Shown here: piece after piece, positions 1-10,581 of the stretch | Layout: every line of letters starts with the position of its first letter | Position numbering within the stretch: the first letter of the stretch is position 1 | Source: Thinopyrum elongatum | Lineage: Eukaryota > Streptophyta > Magnoliopsida > Poales > Poaceae | Reading direction: 5' to 3' | Assembly: GCA_011799875.1 (NCBI GenBank) | Contig: CM022297.1 | Location: forward strand, 533,729,479 to 533,793,478 | Length of the DNA stretch: 64,000 nt | Notes under the pieces: model-generated | Databases searched by the model: none | What the model saw: only the letters and a program-made list of their open reading frames with translations | What the model was told of the DNA's origin: nothing | Made by a program: the position numbers and the translations under genes

Positions 1-1590
1 GGAAGCGACGGGCCTGAGATTAAACCAGGAGAAATCTTCAGTAACCCCAATTAGGTGCGACGATCTAAACCTCGATGATATCCTAGAAAATTTTGGTGGA
101 AGTGTAGTTGGCTTCCCAATGACATATTTAGGTCTCCCAATCTCCACGGGTAGAATTAGAATAGTTCATCTTCAATTCATCCTAGATAGAATTAGATCAT
201 GGCTTGCGGGATGGAAGGGAAAGCTCATGAACATGGCCGGGAGAAGGGTTCTTGTGCGAAGTGTGCTCTCCGCAATGCCAACATTCGCCATGACTGTCCT
301 TCGACTGCCGAAAAAGCTTCTGAAAGACATAGACAAGACTAGGCGCAAATTTCTATGGGCCCAAGAAGAAGAACTATCAGGAGGAAAGTGTAAGGTTAAT
401 TGGAAGACAGTTTGCTCACCGCTTGTGAAGGGGGGAACTGGGGATATAGGATCTTCAGCTATTCGGCAGGGCACTGCGGCTGCGGTGGTTGTGGCTGGCC
501 TGGTCACAACCAAACAGGCCATGGAAGGGCTTTCCCACCCCCTGCGATCAAGGAGACATACAGCTATTTGCCTCGATCACCAGGGTAGCGATCGGAGACG
601 GAAAAACGGCTAAATTCTGGACATGCAACTGGCTTGGGAGCACACTACTTTGCCTCTCCTTCCCTACCCTGTTTAGGCACTCGCGAAGGAAGACACGGAC
701 AGTGGTTGAAGCTTTACTGAATGAGCAGTGGATCAGTGACTTGCAACACGGAAACTGGGAGCACATTGTCACCGAGGTGGTTAGCTTGGCAAGAAAGATC
801 AGAGAGCAAGGACAAATATTGACAGGGCAGCAGGAGGACACGATCAGTTGGACGGGGAGCGGCAACGGCATCTACTCCACTGCATCGGCGTACAAGATTC
901 AGTTCAACGGCACACCATCCACACATATGAAGAATACAATCTGGAAAGTATGGACTCCTGGAAAGATCAAAATCTTCTCGTGGCTGCTCCACTTGGACAG
1001 GCTCTGGTGCAATGATAGACTACAGCGACGAGGATGGCCAAACTCCTACTTCTGCCACTTCTGCAGAAGAAACTTGGAAACATCAGTCCATCTCTTCTGG
1101 AACTGTAAATTCTCACAGGCAGTGTGGGCAGAGGTTGCAAAGTAGAGGGGCTGCGCTTCACTGGCCCCCAACGAAGAGAACAAACGCACACAACATCGAC
1201 TATCAGACGAATCATCTCTTGCACAGACAAAGAGGGGGAAAAAAGGAGTAAGAACCATGATCATGGCAACCACCTGGGAGCTATGGTGCGCGAGAAACAA
1301 TTGTGTTTTCAGAGACAAGAAAGTGGATCCATCAGATATCATCAGGGCGATCAGGGAAAACATGGAGCAATGGCGCCTTGCTGGAGCCAAAGCCATCGAG
1401 CCCCCGTTCGAGGATTTAGACGCAAGATAAAAACCTAGTGACACAGACCTATGGGGGCTGGAATGCCCCCCACACAGACGAAAAATCTTTTAATTTTATT
1501 TCTCCGATCGCTTTGATCAAACTTTGTATTCTGTCGCTCTTCTACTAAATCAAATGAAGCCAGCCGAACTGGATCTTTAAACAAAAAGGT
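1..1590 (+). mobile_element. LINE (non-LTR) fragment: RT C-terminus and zf-RVT, degenerate
   Basis: Conceptual translation across several frames gives the C-terminal part of a plant LINE polyprotein. Around 119-440 the RT thumb region is visible (MTYLGLPIS, WLAGWKGKLMNMAGRRVLV, FLWAQEEE, KCKVNWKTVCSP). Around 860-1145 follows the reverse-transcriptase zinc-binding (zf-RVT) region, with the order SAYKIQF, TPGKIKIFSWLL, NSYFCHFC, SVHLFWNCKFSQAVW. The piece starts outside the window and lacks the RT catalytic core. At least two frame changes (near 440 and 600) and stops after 1145 show it is dead. The 3' end is not sharp; about 1440-1590 is read as its untranslated tail. No poly-A or target duplication was found. 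Confidence 0.85.
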
Positions 1591-1774
1591 ACTTAAACGC
1601 GTACAAGGGCTAAGGCCCATTCCGGACCTGCAAGCCGAGATGGTAAACGAGGCTTGCGAATGGGCCTTTGGTTCGAAACACCCACTTCTTCCCGCTTGCT
1701 CTGTCTTGCCGCTGACATGAGCCGGGGAGAGGTGGGAGCGTATGTGCGCTCACCGTATGGCGGTCTCCATGCAT

Positions 1775-2450
1775 GGATTTGTTGGATCTGTGCTACGAAT
1801 CAAACGACGTAGTTAACTTGATTTCCCAAGTTCTCGAGAGCTAAAGCGTATGTCAGTATGCCACTCTTCGGCTAATTATCCGGAACGAACAAATATATTT
1901 ATCTAGACATATACTCGCTCGTACTAGATACATTTATTTGAGAGACAAATTTTTTCGGATGAAGAAAGTAGTCAATTGTCATTATGCTTCTCCTGTTCTC
2001 CGTTTCTGGTGGTTTGGAAATTTGGACGCCGCTGACATGAGATGAACCTGGAACGATTCCTGGGCTCGAGATGTCGATCGATTGCACATGAATGAAGCAC
2101 GGCGTCCCGGCATGTACCACAGCACCCGCTGGCGCCGTTGGGACAGAGCAGCTTGTCTCCCACGTACGCTTCAACAGCCCAACCCTGTGTGCCGTTGCAC
2201 AAGTGCACGGCTCGCGTACATGCGTAAAGTGGCGTAAAGTGGGATTTGTAAGACGACGCGCTCTGAAGAGCACGACACGTCGAAGAAGTCAGAAGCAGAG
2301 CAAATTCACAAAGAACAGAGCAAAGCAGAGGAGGCAGCAACTTCAGATAGAAGAACAGGGCAATGCAGAGGAGGGCGTTCGTGAAGGGCAGAGAGGCTCA
2401 GCTGGCGCACAAGCCCCAGCCACACGATATGCAGGCAACGCTTGGACCGA
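1775..2450 (+). repeat. Repeat family B, copy 1
   Basis: This block aligns by eye with 9690-10175 and, over a short stretch, with 51715-51796. Shared landmarks in order: a TAGTTAAC / CCAAGTT segment, CATGAGATGAAC, GGTCGATCGATTGCA-like, an AGCAGAGCAAAGCAGAG-rich tract, and finally an almost identical run CCCCAGCCACACGATATGCA. The order is conserved while spacing varies, as for an old dispersed duplication. No clear terminal inverted repeats and no convincing protein were seen. It could be the remains of a duplicated gene 5' region or an unclassified TE; I cannot decide. Confidence 0.55.
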
Positions 2451-2799
2451 TATATACATAAATAGAGGCAAAAAATAAGGGGTAGACTACATTAGGGGTT
2501 CGGGGATCAGATACAAAACCAGTAAAAGTATATGGCTTTAGCTACGTAGGCCACAACAAAATATTAGGAGATGCATTCATAATCTGTCACTCTTCTACAT
2601 GCATCCTCGCAGCCGGGACGTCTTCGCTGGCCCGGACCACACCGCAGTACGTCCGGCTTTGAGTTGTGCACATAAACCAAAGAGCTAATGTTATACTTGT
2701 GCACTTAAAAAATTTATGTAACAAGACTTATGTATTTTCGAAACCAACATTTGTTATTTACGTGCGACATTGGCGTGCATGATCGACGTGCATGGATTT
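2451..2799. other. No gene seen
   Basis: AT-rich intergenic sequence. No convincing reading frame, terminal repeat or RNA gene was found. Confidence 0.5.
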
Positions 2800-2935
2800 A
2801 CATGGATTTGAGAGTCCATATTTGAGATATGTGGATGCCGGGCACAAGATATGAGGGGCTGGCGGGTGCTGTCCGCGGACTCGCCCGCGGGCGTATAGCG
2901 GGCCGGATTTGCCAAGTCCGGCTGTAGATGCTCTA
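2800..2935 (+). repeat. Repeat family A, terminal fragment (copy A0)
   Basis: The end of this stretch (GATTTGAG ... GTCCGCGGA ... GGATTTGCC ... GGCTGTAGATGCTC) matches the right end of the family A copy finishing at 34588 and, inverted, the left end of the copy starting at 11397. Only the terminal ~130 bp is present, so it is a truncated copy. Confidence 0.55.
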
Positions 2936-3205
2936 AAAGTGCAAATGTCATACAAAGAGCGGTACGCCGTATCTGAAGGACAAATGCTATTGTTTCTTTT
3001 CAAATTTGAAAACACATACATGCAGTCGGGCTAGTTTTCTCATAATAATCTGAGCCACTGTATTCTACTTAAATGAAGGACGAATATCCGGCAAATTTTT
3101 CTATAAACGAAGACACTGGAAGGTGCTCTACAATGTTGTCTGAAGACGTCACGTGCATCTGTTGTTCTGGACGAGCAGCACCGTCTTGAGTCTTGACCTA
3201 CTCAC
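2936..3205. other. No gene; flank of the VPS4 exon
   Basis: AT-rich sequence. On the minus strand it would be the intron downstream of the VPS4-like exon. No further VPS4 exons were recognised here. Confidence 0.4.
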
Positions 3206-3358
3206 TTTCATTGCCTTCTCCATGTTGGCCACACAAAGAATCAACTTCATCGATGGAGATGACCAAGGGCGCATTTTCACAAGCCATTTCAAACATGTTT
3301 GCAGCTAGCTTTTCGCTTTCTCCCATACACTTGAAAGGAAGATCTGATGAAGATAATA
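3206..3358 (-). pseudogene. VPS4/SKD1-type AAA ATPase, single exon fragment
   Basis: Minus-strand translation gives SSSDL, then MGESEKLAANMFEMACENAP, then VISIDEVDSLCGQHGEGNES. This is the AAA-domain stretch of VPS4/SKD1, the ATPase that disassembles ESCRT-III at endosomes, running from before the pore-loop helix through Walker B. Family proteins have WMGESEKL and IIFIDEID; here W is C and the Walker B is VISIDEVD, with its acidic pair kept. The exon is bounded by a 3' splice site (TTCAG/TATT) and a 5' splice site (GAAA/GTGAGT). One extra base near the exon start shifts the frame relative to the family. No other VPS4 exons were recognised nearby, so it is a displaced exon, perhaps carried by a transposon. 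Confidence 0.8.
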
Positions 3359-3579
3359 CTGAAGTCAGTTCATCATTGGACTGTGGTGATGATATATAAC
3401 AGCACAAAGGAAAACCAAAACTGTTCAAGATTTATTTGGCTCTAAAAGTCTGCATTGCCTAACGCAACAAACACCACAAGATTACAGCAAGTCCCAGCTC
3501 TTTTGGAACCACATCATTCTAGAAAAATATGAATACGCAAATTAAGTTCTATAGATGCTTGAGTAAGCATGCCAATTTA

Positions 3580-4310
3580 ATTTGCAGTCAATGTGCCTCT
3601 GTTTTTGAAAGTTTGAAACACAAGACTGGAACTGCAAAAAAAAAAATTCACGGTGATGAGCAGCAAGCAATTACCTGACGAACTGTCGCGACGACTTTCG
3701 CCGAATAGAACTTCAACGTCCCTGGAGGCCGTAACGGAGAAACACCCTCCACAGCCTCGGCTTGCCTGCAACTTTCGGCCACATTTTGGTTGATCACATG
3801 ATACAAACACTTTCGAATTGAGGCCAAATTGAAGAAGCTTTTAGTGCCACATCACATACCGGTGATGAACTTGAGGAACAGCTTGCTGCAGCGCCTGCTT
3901 GGAGCCATCGAGCCGGGGACGGCCAGTTCCAAACCGCGCTCGTCGTCCTCGTCCGGGCCGCCGCTGCAGCCGCCGTCCTATTTCGCCGTCATGCCCTCGC
4001 CGTCCTCCTGCAGCGACCGCCGCAACAGGACTGCTATTCCGGCAGCGATGTGGGGCGCCTCCTCCGGTCCGCCGAGGAAGCCGAAGAATGGCTGCAGACT
4101 CCGCGTCCAGAATCTGCAGGAGGAGTCCAGCAGCTGCAGCACCACAACCACCCCGCCACACGCCGGAACCTCCGGACTACTCCGGCCTCCACGAGGGATC
4201 ACCCAAGGAGGGCATGGCCTCTCTTCTGCACTCTCCAGACCCACGATGATTTGCTCCCTCCCGCGTCGAATCTGGCTGGTCTTGCGCCGAATTTGGGTAT
4301 AAGATCACAC
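3580..4310 (-). other. GC-rich block, possible exon remnants of an unrecognised gene
   Basis: A CG-rich, gene-like block just upstream (minus strand) of the VPS4 exon. Two splice-donor-like junctions are visible on the minus strand: CACCG/GTATGTG near 3858 and GTCAG/GTAATT near 3674. Open frames exist on both strands but none resembles a protein I know. The block may belong to the same captured segment as the VPS4 exon, or may be the 5' end of a lost gene. Confidence 0.3.
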
Positions 4311-4838
4311 GAGTGGCGACAAAAAGAAGTTGTGTCACCCCATACAACCATCGGATGCAGAATTTTAGAGCCTACGCACCCGGGTCGCGCTATCCTGGCT
4401 GTTGAATCCTGCCGCTGTACCTCGAGATGTCCATCCCACAAACTAGTTTATCTGAATCCATTACCATGTCAGACGGATGTTAGGGCCGTGGGTGTCGTAG
4501 CCTCGTAGGGGTAATCCTCCAGTCTAGGCTCTGCGCAAGTTTGTTTTCTACCGACGCACACCCGTGACTATGACTCACAATGCTCCCTCTGATCAAACTT
4601 GCATCCGGCGACAGGCTGGATCGACGCGAGCCCAGACTCTGCACACGTTTGGTCGTTTCCGCTCACACAGTATGCGGAGGCATGGCCGTGATACGCGCAG
4701 TGACTCGCTGGTAATCTTCTGTGGTCATTTGTAAACCATACTGGAATTTTTGACATAGAAAATCCCGCACCGTATAAAGCTGCATGTGAAATGAGACGTA
4801 TCGGGGACAAACTTCTTTTCAAACACCCGGACAGGAAA
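4311..4838. other. No gene seen
   Basis: Mixed-composition sequence with only short open frames and no recognised domain or repeat. Confidence 0.4.
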
Positions 4839-5664
4839 GAGCATCTACAACCGGGCCCTTGAAATTGGACCCAAACGTGCGGGCTGACCGGCATATCTCA
4901 TATCTAGAGGGACTGATATGGAGCGCTCAGGCGCGTCCGCCATGTTGGACCCAGCCTCACGCTGGCCCATCCGACCCCACATATACTTCTCCTCATCTGC
5001 TCGCCGAACCAAACTTTAGCCACTTCGCTCCACTCCGCTCCGCCACCCAAGCTCCCGGCCCGTCCGCCGATCTCCGGCCATCTTCGGCATGGCAGGCAGC
5101 GGATCCGAGTCCTTCAGATCTGTCGACCTGGAGCTCAACCCACGTGGCCCCGAGGAGATGGCCATCCGGCTTGCTTTCCGCAGCGCCCGGGAGGAGGCCC
5201 GTACGAGGCAGCGCTCGGACTCCTTCCATCGGGAATCCATTGCGTCCGCCCATATGGCGCATGAATCCGGCGCTAGGTGTGTCGTCGCTGCCTCATCGGA
5301 TGCGGTGCGGTCCGTCTGGCGTCCGAACGCGGTGGCGGACGCGCAACCCCTTAGTTGACGCGCCGAGGCCACGGACGCACCATGGGCGTCGTCCAACGAT
5401 AACATGACGCGGCGTGCCTGCCGTGCAAGGCAGCGGGCGCGGGAGGCGTCGGCAGCCCTCGCGGCAGCGGAAATTGGTGAGACGGAGTCGCATTCCTCGG
5501 TGCCCCAACGGATGGGCCGCGCGCCACAACCGTGTCGAGGTGGATGTTGGCGGCTCCTCTCACGACGGATCCATCATCGATGTGACGTCCACCGGCACTT
5601 TTCGGGTTTCGGGCTCTGACGAGGACATTTCCAACCAGTTTGAGACGCCTGGTTGTAGATGTTC
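4839..5664 (+). mobile_element. Repeat family A, copy A1: non-autonomous TIR element with a conserved frame
   Basis: The ends form imperfect terminal inverted repeats: GAGCATCTACAACC at the left and the complement of GAACATCTACAACC at the right, giving ~826 bp. Inside, 5089-5358 is an 89-codon frame starting MAGSGSESF and containing RGPEEMAIRL, DSFHRESIASAHMAH and AVRSVWRPNAVADAQP. The same protein is readable at 33732-34010 with 1- and 2-codon indels. I do not recognise the protein. The ends resemble grass Harbinger/Tourist-type elements, but no clean TWA target duplication is visible here. Function unknown. Confidence 0.65.
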
Positions 5665-6170
5665 TTACCCAAAAAAAAAGCGGGATCGCATATATGTCAC
5701 CTTTAATATGAATAATGGGCATTTTCCACAACACGGGCGTCATAAGCATCTTGAACATCCCATTGTTACATTGAAGTCTTATATGGAGCCTTCTAAGGGC
5801 GTCTGGAATCTGAGCCGTCGGATTGTCCGTCCAAACAAATCCCAGACGTCGGATCTTGTGATGAAACGATCTGGACCGTTGGATCAACTCTGATGTGACA
5901 ATCAATGAATAGTGTTGTTTCTTTCTTACTTCGGGCTTTTTTATTTATCTCGCTGACTGGTGGGCCGCGCGGTGGGTGGTCCTCTGCTGTTAGTGACTCT
6001 GGAGCGCTGGCCGGCTGGTGCAGGTTCAAATGAGCGCGGGGGTCGTGCCACCGCCTGTAAAATTGAGTGGTTGTCGAGGGCAATTTCGTCATTCCACGTA
6101 CTCGCCCCTGCGTGTCGCTACGTGGATGGCTGGTCGGCGTGTAAAGGAGAGAAGGCGACCCATTGGCGAG
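5665..6170. other. No gene seen
   Basis: Ordinary intergenic sequence. The reading frames here are inconsistent and unsupported. Confidence 0.4.
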
Positions 6171-6890
6171 AACCCTAGCCGCTTCTTCCCCAATCGCGTT
6201 CCCCTCTCTGCCGCGGCACGGTCGCCACCGAGGATCTGCCCCCCGCGCCGGCGCTCCCCCTCGAGCTCGCCTGTTACGTCGTCGGGGGAGAGGAAGATGG
6301 CGCTGCTCTTCCCGGAGGAGCGTGTCGTCGCGCCGTTGACGGGAGGAGGCCAGGCGGGGAGACGGGAGGAGGCCAGGCGGGGTGACGGGAGGAGGCAGGC
6401 GGAGCGCGTCATCGCCACTGGTTGGCGCATCGAGTCTAGGCATCCTCGTCCCCAACGTCGTCGCCGTCAACCTGGCGTGCAGAGGCCAGAGGAGCGCGGG
6501 CCACGTCTCATGCCGCCAGCTGGTGACCTTCGCATCGAGGCCCGAGAGTGGCCCTCTCCGGCTCTCAGCTCTGTTCGCCGACGGTGAGTCGCAGTTGGTA
6601 ACGCTCCTCTCCACTCCTTTACTCTCTGCCGAGAACCTCGACTGGATCTGGATCCTGAGCTCCCCGTACTCGCATCGCCCCATCGTGTCGGGTGCCTCTC
6701 ACTCGCATTCGTCCCCACCTTGCCATCGTTCCTTATTCCGTTTGCCATGTCGCAGCAGGACCGGGGGTCTACACGTTCATCTGCAAGATTGAAAGGAACA
6801 AGATTGTGTCAGCGCTAGAAAGAGGCGGATGAAGGCCACACTAGAAGGAGCAGAGCACGCCGTCTCCATCGATGGGAGGAGCAGCGGACC
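6171..6890 (+). other. CG-rich stretch resembling a cereal gene leader
   Basis: Starts with a sequence typical of cereal 5' leaders (GAGAACCCTAGCCGCTTCTT) and stays strongly CG-rich, with purine-rich GGGAGGAGGCCAGGCGGGG repeats. It leads into the ATG at 6891. It may be a leader/promoter-proximal remnant. The long open frames here on both strands are best explained by base composition. Confidence 0.35.
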
Positions 6891-7022
6891 ATGGTTCTCG
6901 CAATGGCGCCATCCAGAAAGGGCGTCCTCTCCTCCTTCGTCCTCATCGGCTCCATCCTGTTCGTTCTGCCGCCTGCTGCCTCACATGCCGCGCAGGTCTG
7001 GGAGAGAAAGAAAAATCCGAAG
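6891..7022 (+). pseudogene. Orphan first exon encoding a signal peptide
   Basis: A 44-codon frame begins MVLAMAPSRKGVLSSFVLIG, continues with a hydrophobic core ending FVLPPAASHAAQ, and reaches NPK directly before a 5' splice site (AAG/GTAATA at 7023). A basic start, a long hydrophobic stretch and small residues before the expected cleavage point (SHA-A or AA-Q) fit a secretory signal peptide. I could not name the parent protein. No matching second exon was found; the next coding piece at 7195 is from cysteinyl-tRNA synthetase and unrelated. Either an isolated exon of a lost gene or a captured exon. Confidence 0.45.
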
Positions 7023-7194
7023 GTAATAGACGTTTTATTTCCCCATTTCCGGTACGTAGATTATTCTGTATCTGTTCTCTGAAGAGATGATTTAGATGTT
7101 TAGTTCAACACCAAGTTAGTTGATTCCACATGAACTTAGGGTGCAAAAGATGAGGAGCCATGGAGGGATAGCCCTTGGGGCGTGGGTAGGTAGG

Positions 7195-7408
7195 GATGCA
7201 GTTCCATGAACGCACAATACTTGGCAATTCTTTTGACATTTATGTTGGAGGGGAGTACCGGATATTTCCACATCATGGGAATGGAATCGCTCAAAGCGGT
7301 GCAGCATGCTGTGACAGCAGCATAAATTACTGGCTGCATGATGGTTTTGTCAATGTAGATAGCCAGAAAATGTATAAATCGCTCGATAACTTCATCACTA
7401 TATGGAAA
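7195..7408 (+). pseudogene. Cysteinyl-tRNA synthetase, single exon fragment
   Basis: Translation gives [49 protein letters not shown] and DNFITIWK. This is the class I CysRS catalytic-domain stretch that charges tRNA-Cys; the family reads FDIHGGG, FPHHENEIAQS and KMSKSLGNF. Key residues are lost: HHENE is HHGNG (the zinc-ligand Glu is replaced) and KMSKS is KMYKS. A missing base near 7215 breaks the frame. The right edge is a plausible splice donor (GGAAA/GTAATG). As with the VPS4 fragment, only one exon is present, so it is a displaced, non-functional exon. Confidence 0.85.
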
Positions 7409-7439
7409 GTAATGGCATGGTTATTTATCGCTTTATTTT

Positions 7440-8320
7440 CTGAATAAATATACCCTGCGTGAGGAGGAGGAAGGAGTGACACGACGAGTGCGCGCGGCGG
7501 CGATCGGCGGCGATCGAGGGCGCCGGAGGTTAGAGCTCGAGAGGAGGAGAGAGGACGAGCCGCTCGAACCAAAATTTAAATGAGTACGCACGATGATTGG
7601 TGTTATAATTAAGTGCAATGTTAATGCAATTAACTTAATCAAAAAATTTAGGACGGGAATACCCTTGGACCTAATTGGGCCAATTAAAGGTATAAAAAAA
7701 TTAGGTTGAAAATACCCTTGGGCTCTAAAAAGGCCCAGTTAGTCTCATCCGTTAGATCGCCCATATAATACGCATGCTCTCGTGTATTATAATGTACCGT
7801 AAAATCTCCCATTTAAAAACGAAGGGAGTACAAAACAGATACATATAATTACATAAAGCGAGAGACCCAGTCTCTAAAGCCAACGTAAGATGCTCTCCGG
7901 ACATGATGAAGAGACAGTTTCAACTCATCCTGAAGGTTTTCCTGCATTTATAAAGGCTGGAGGTTCTATCCGATTGAAGACGAAATCATTTCTGCTAATC
8001 AAGATGCTCCATGCAACCATTATTTTACGAATACGCAAAGCTTGCGTTTCTTTTCATTGATAGAAGAATAGAGAATGAGTACAAAGCGAGGGTATAACAC
8101 ATGCACAAACACAAGATATGGTGTGAACACATGCATGTACTAATGAGGGAACGATGCAATAGATGACTATATTTAGTGCGTAGGTCGATGGAGATCAACC
8201 TATCTAATGTGCAGATACATTCCAATGGAAACTTTCGGTTTCAAACGTAATCGAACTCAAATCTATGTATGTCGACTTGATTAATATTAGACCAATCCCT
8301 AAGTTAATTCATATTTGAAA
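7440..8320. other. No gene seen
   Basis: A short CG-rich patch (7460-7565) then AT-rich sequence. 'ACGAAGGGAGTAC' near 7820 looks like one worn Stowaway end, without a partner. No gene recognised. Confidence 0.4.
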
Positions 8321-8324
8321 AATT

Positions 8325-9010
8325 AAGGTGCCTTCAAAAATCAAGGTCTTTATGTGGTTTGTGCACAAGGGAGTGATTTTGACTATGGATAACTTGGCGA
8401 CACATAGGTGAGAGGGTAGTAAACGATATTGTTTTTGTGATCAAGAAGAAATGATTCAACTTTTTTTTTCTCAAATGCCCACTAGCGAGGTTATTTTGAT
8501 GAACAATACATGTGTCCTTTAATGTTTTTCCACCTAATAGCATATCCAATTTATTCGATAACTGGTTAAATGGGGTGGAATCTAATACAATGGCATGAAT
8601 TTGCGTGGGAGTTAGTGCATTATTTTAGGCTATTTTGAATTGTGAGAACAACGTTGTTTTCTTCAACCGAGCCAATATCACAAACTTTTTGCAGATTATC
8701 TTTCGGGGCTCTGGATGGATTCATACGTGGTCATTACTTAGATGTGCGGAAGTTAGGGAGTTTATGGCCTTTGGGTCCAACCGCTGGGAGACGATAGCAT
8801 GGGCTACATACAACCGATTTGGATGGCGGTCCAATAATAGGATAGGTGTTTGGTCATCGTGTCTTATTTTTTGTCGGCTGTGACATTTTGTCTTATGTTT
8901 TGCTTTTTCTTGCGAGCCTATGATAAATTTCGTATTAGTTGTTGTATTATTTAAGAAAATGGCCATTTGTGATAGATGCGGACACCGGGTTAATCCTTTT
9001 AAAAAAAACA
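8325..9010 (+). mobile_element. LINE 3' fragment (zf-RVT and tail)
   Basis: In changing frames the translation reads PSKIKVFMWFVHKGVILTMD, then FCDQEEMIQLFFSQMP, FDNWLNGVES, then NCENNVVFFNRANITNFLQI and SGWIHTWSLL. This is the zinc-binding region and C-terminal tail of a plant LINE ORF2. It ends with a 3' UTR-like stretch and an A-run near 9000. The 5' part is missing, as usual for 5'-truncated LINEs. Stops and frameshifts show it is dead. Confidence 0.75.
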
Positions 9011-9177
9011 TACAAAAATATTGATGAGCTAGTGTTCACGGGTTTAGGATGGACGTCATATCTCATATGTAGCTCCTTAGACCTGGAGCACTGGGAAGGG
9101 CCGTAGTATTAACGAAATTGCTCCACTTACGGATGAGTTTCACGGAAGCTGTCCTACGGACTGATGTGGCGGCTTCT

Positions 9178-9413
9178 AGAGTCTGTTTGGTTTACAGCCG
9201 CCCGGAGGTGCCAAGCCAAAAAATTGGCGTTGACCCAGCTTTGCATGTGCGTTTGGATTGACGCCAATAATTTGGCTCGCCCAGGCTTCCACTTCTCTCC
9301 CAGTTCAGTTTCACGCCAAATCTTTGGCGAGCTGTGGGCAGCCAAATCTTCCCCCAATATTTTGGTGCGCCAATATTGACGGGGCAGACATGGGCGGCAT
9401 CCAAACAGACTCT
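9178..9413. mobile_element. Small TIR element (MITE-like)
   Basis: The ends are inverted repeats: GAGTCTGTTTGG...GCCGCCC on the left and GGGCGGC.TCCAAACAGACTC on the right. Left and right flanks share TTCTA within one base of the ends. Internally there are many TTTGGC/GCCAAA motifs (9230-9370). No coding capacity. The superfamily is uncertain. Confidence 0.55.
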
Positions 9414-9570
9414 TTCTAATCCATCCCTGCCCCCTGAATTTCAGGCGTATGGCGCTCCTCCCCTCAATCTAATGATGCCATGCATGTCCGTAACCTTTAT
9501 TCCGTCAAAATCTGCGTGTAAGTGTAGCATTGCTCCTTAATTAATACAGGTAGAGTGGTGTAATATAGTA

Positions 9571-9620
9571 CTTCCTCCGTAATTTAATATAAAATGTTTG
9601 TTTTGACAGTGCGGAGGAAG
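9571..9620. mobile_element. Stowaway MITE, short deletion form
   Basis: A TA target duplication flanks a 50-bp element with ends CTTCCTCCG and CGGAGGAAG, the typical Stowaway (Tc1/mariner) terminus. Most of the interior is missing. Confidence 0.7.
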
Positions 9621-9689
9621 TATATGAGACTAGATGAATATTATGTTATTGGTGCCGCATTTGTGTGACGGTCCAGTACGAATGCTGGG

Positions 9690-10175
9690 TTGACGTGATC
9701 TATTGTATATGCGTGGGTGCTGGTTCTGTTCATTCAAACGAGATAGTTAACTATCAACTCCCGAAGTTGTCAAGAGCAAAAACATATGTCACTCTAACCG
9801 GACAGTGCACACCGAAGTTTCACCGTTTCGTGGCTTGTAATCGTGGCATGAGATGAACTCGGAACGGTCATCATCATCAGCAGTGCGTGTAGTTGATTTT
9901 CTTGGGCCGGAGAGGTCGATCGATTGCAGGTGAGCCTAGTTCCGTCGGGTGTGTGCGACTTGTGTCGTCGCGTACGTAGAGTCTAAGAAGGCAGAAGCAG
10001 AGTAATTTCAGAAAAGAGCAGAGCAAAGCAGAGAACAGAAGACAACAGAGGAAGGAGCAACTTGGGAAAGAACACAGCAAAGCAGAGCAGGGGAGACAGC
10101 AAGTGAACAGAGCAAAGCAGAGGTGGGCGTTGCTCATGGACCAAGCCCCAGCCACACGATATGCAGGCAACGCTG
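9690..10175 (+). repeat. Repeat family B, copy 2
   Basis: Colinear with 1775-2450: GTAGTTGATTTTC, GGTCGATCGATTGCA, a long purine-rich tract built on AGCAGAGCAAAGCAGAG, and the same terminal run CCCCAGCCACACGATATGCA. The purine tract is longer here than in copy 1. No protein recognised. Confidence 0.55.
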
Positions 10176-10581
10176 GGATCTCCACCTGATGACGCCAGTC
10201 ACGGGGTTAACCCCTGAGAGGCTGACCCCTGTGTCTGTGCCTGCGGTTTAAGCAGTTTTTTTTTTTTTTGCTGGGGGGTTTAAGCAGTTATTAACTTTGA
10301 GGAGTGTGAGATCATGCCACGGTACTGAACCGGGGTACCCTCAAAAGGTCGAACATACCTTCCTTCCTTGTCTCCTTCCTCCTCTGAGCCCATACCCAGA
10401 TTCATTGAAGTGAGCAATTGGACTGCTCATAGTTTGGCCTGTTACACAGTTCCACGACCTTTGACTTTCCGTATTTTCCGTGTCCCGTCCATCTCGTCCG
10501 TGCGGTTTGTGTTCCGTGTGTTTCGGGAGTATAAAGCTCACCTATGTAATTATTGTTACTTACCTTGTGCTCACGCGAAAA
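10176..10581. other. No gene seen
   Basis: Intergenic sequence with a T-run near 10255. No recognised feature. Confidence 0.4.

Noticed and set aside
2092..2478. A 128-codon frame across repeat family B
   Set aside because: The frame is not kept in the copy at 9690-10175 and the peptide is basic low-complexity sequence from the purine tract.
5793..6683. A 296-codon minus-strand open frame
   Set aside because: It crosses compositionally very different sequences, is Arg/Pro/Ser-rich, overlaps the leader-like region on the other strand and matches no known protein; best explained by CG-rich composition.
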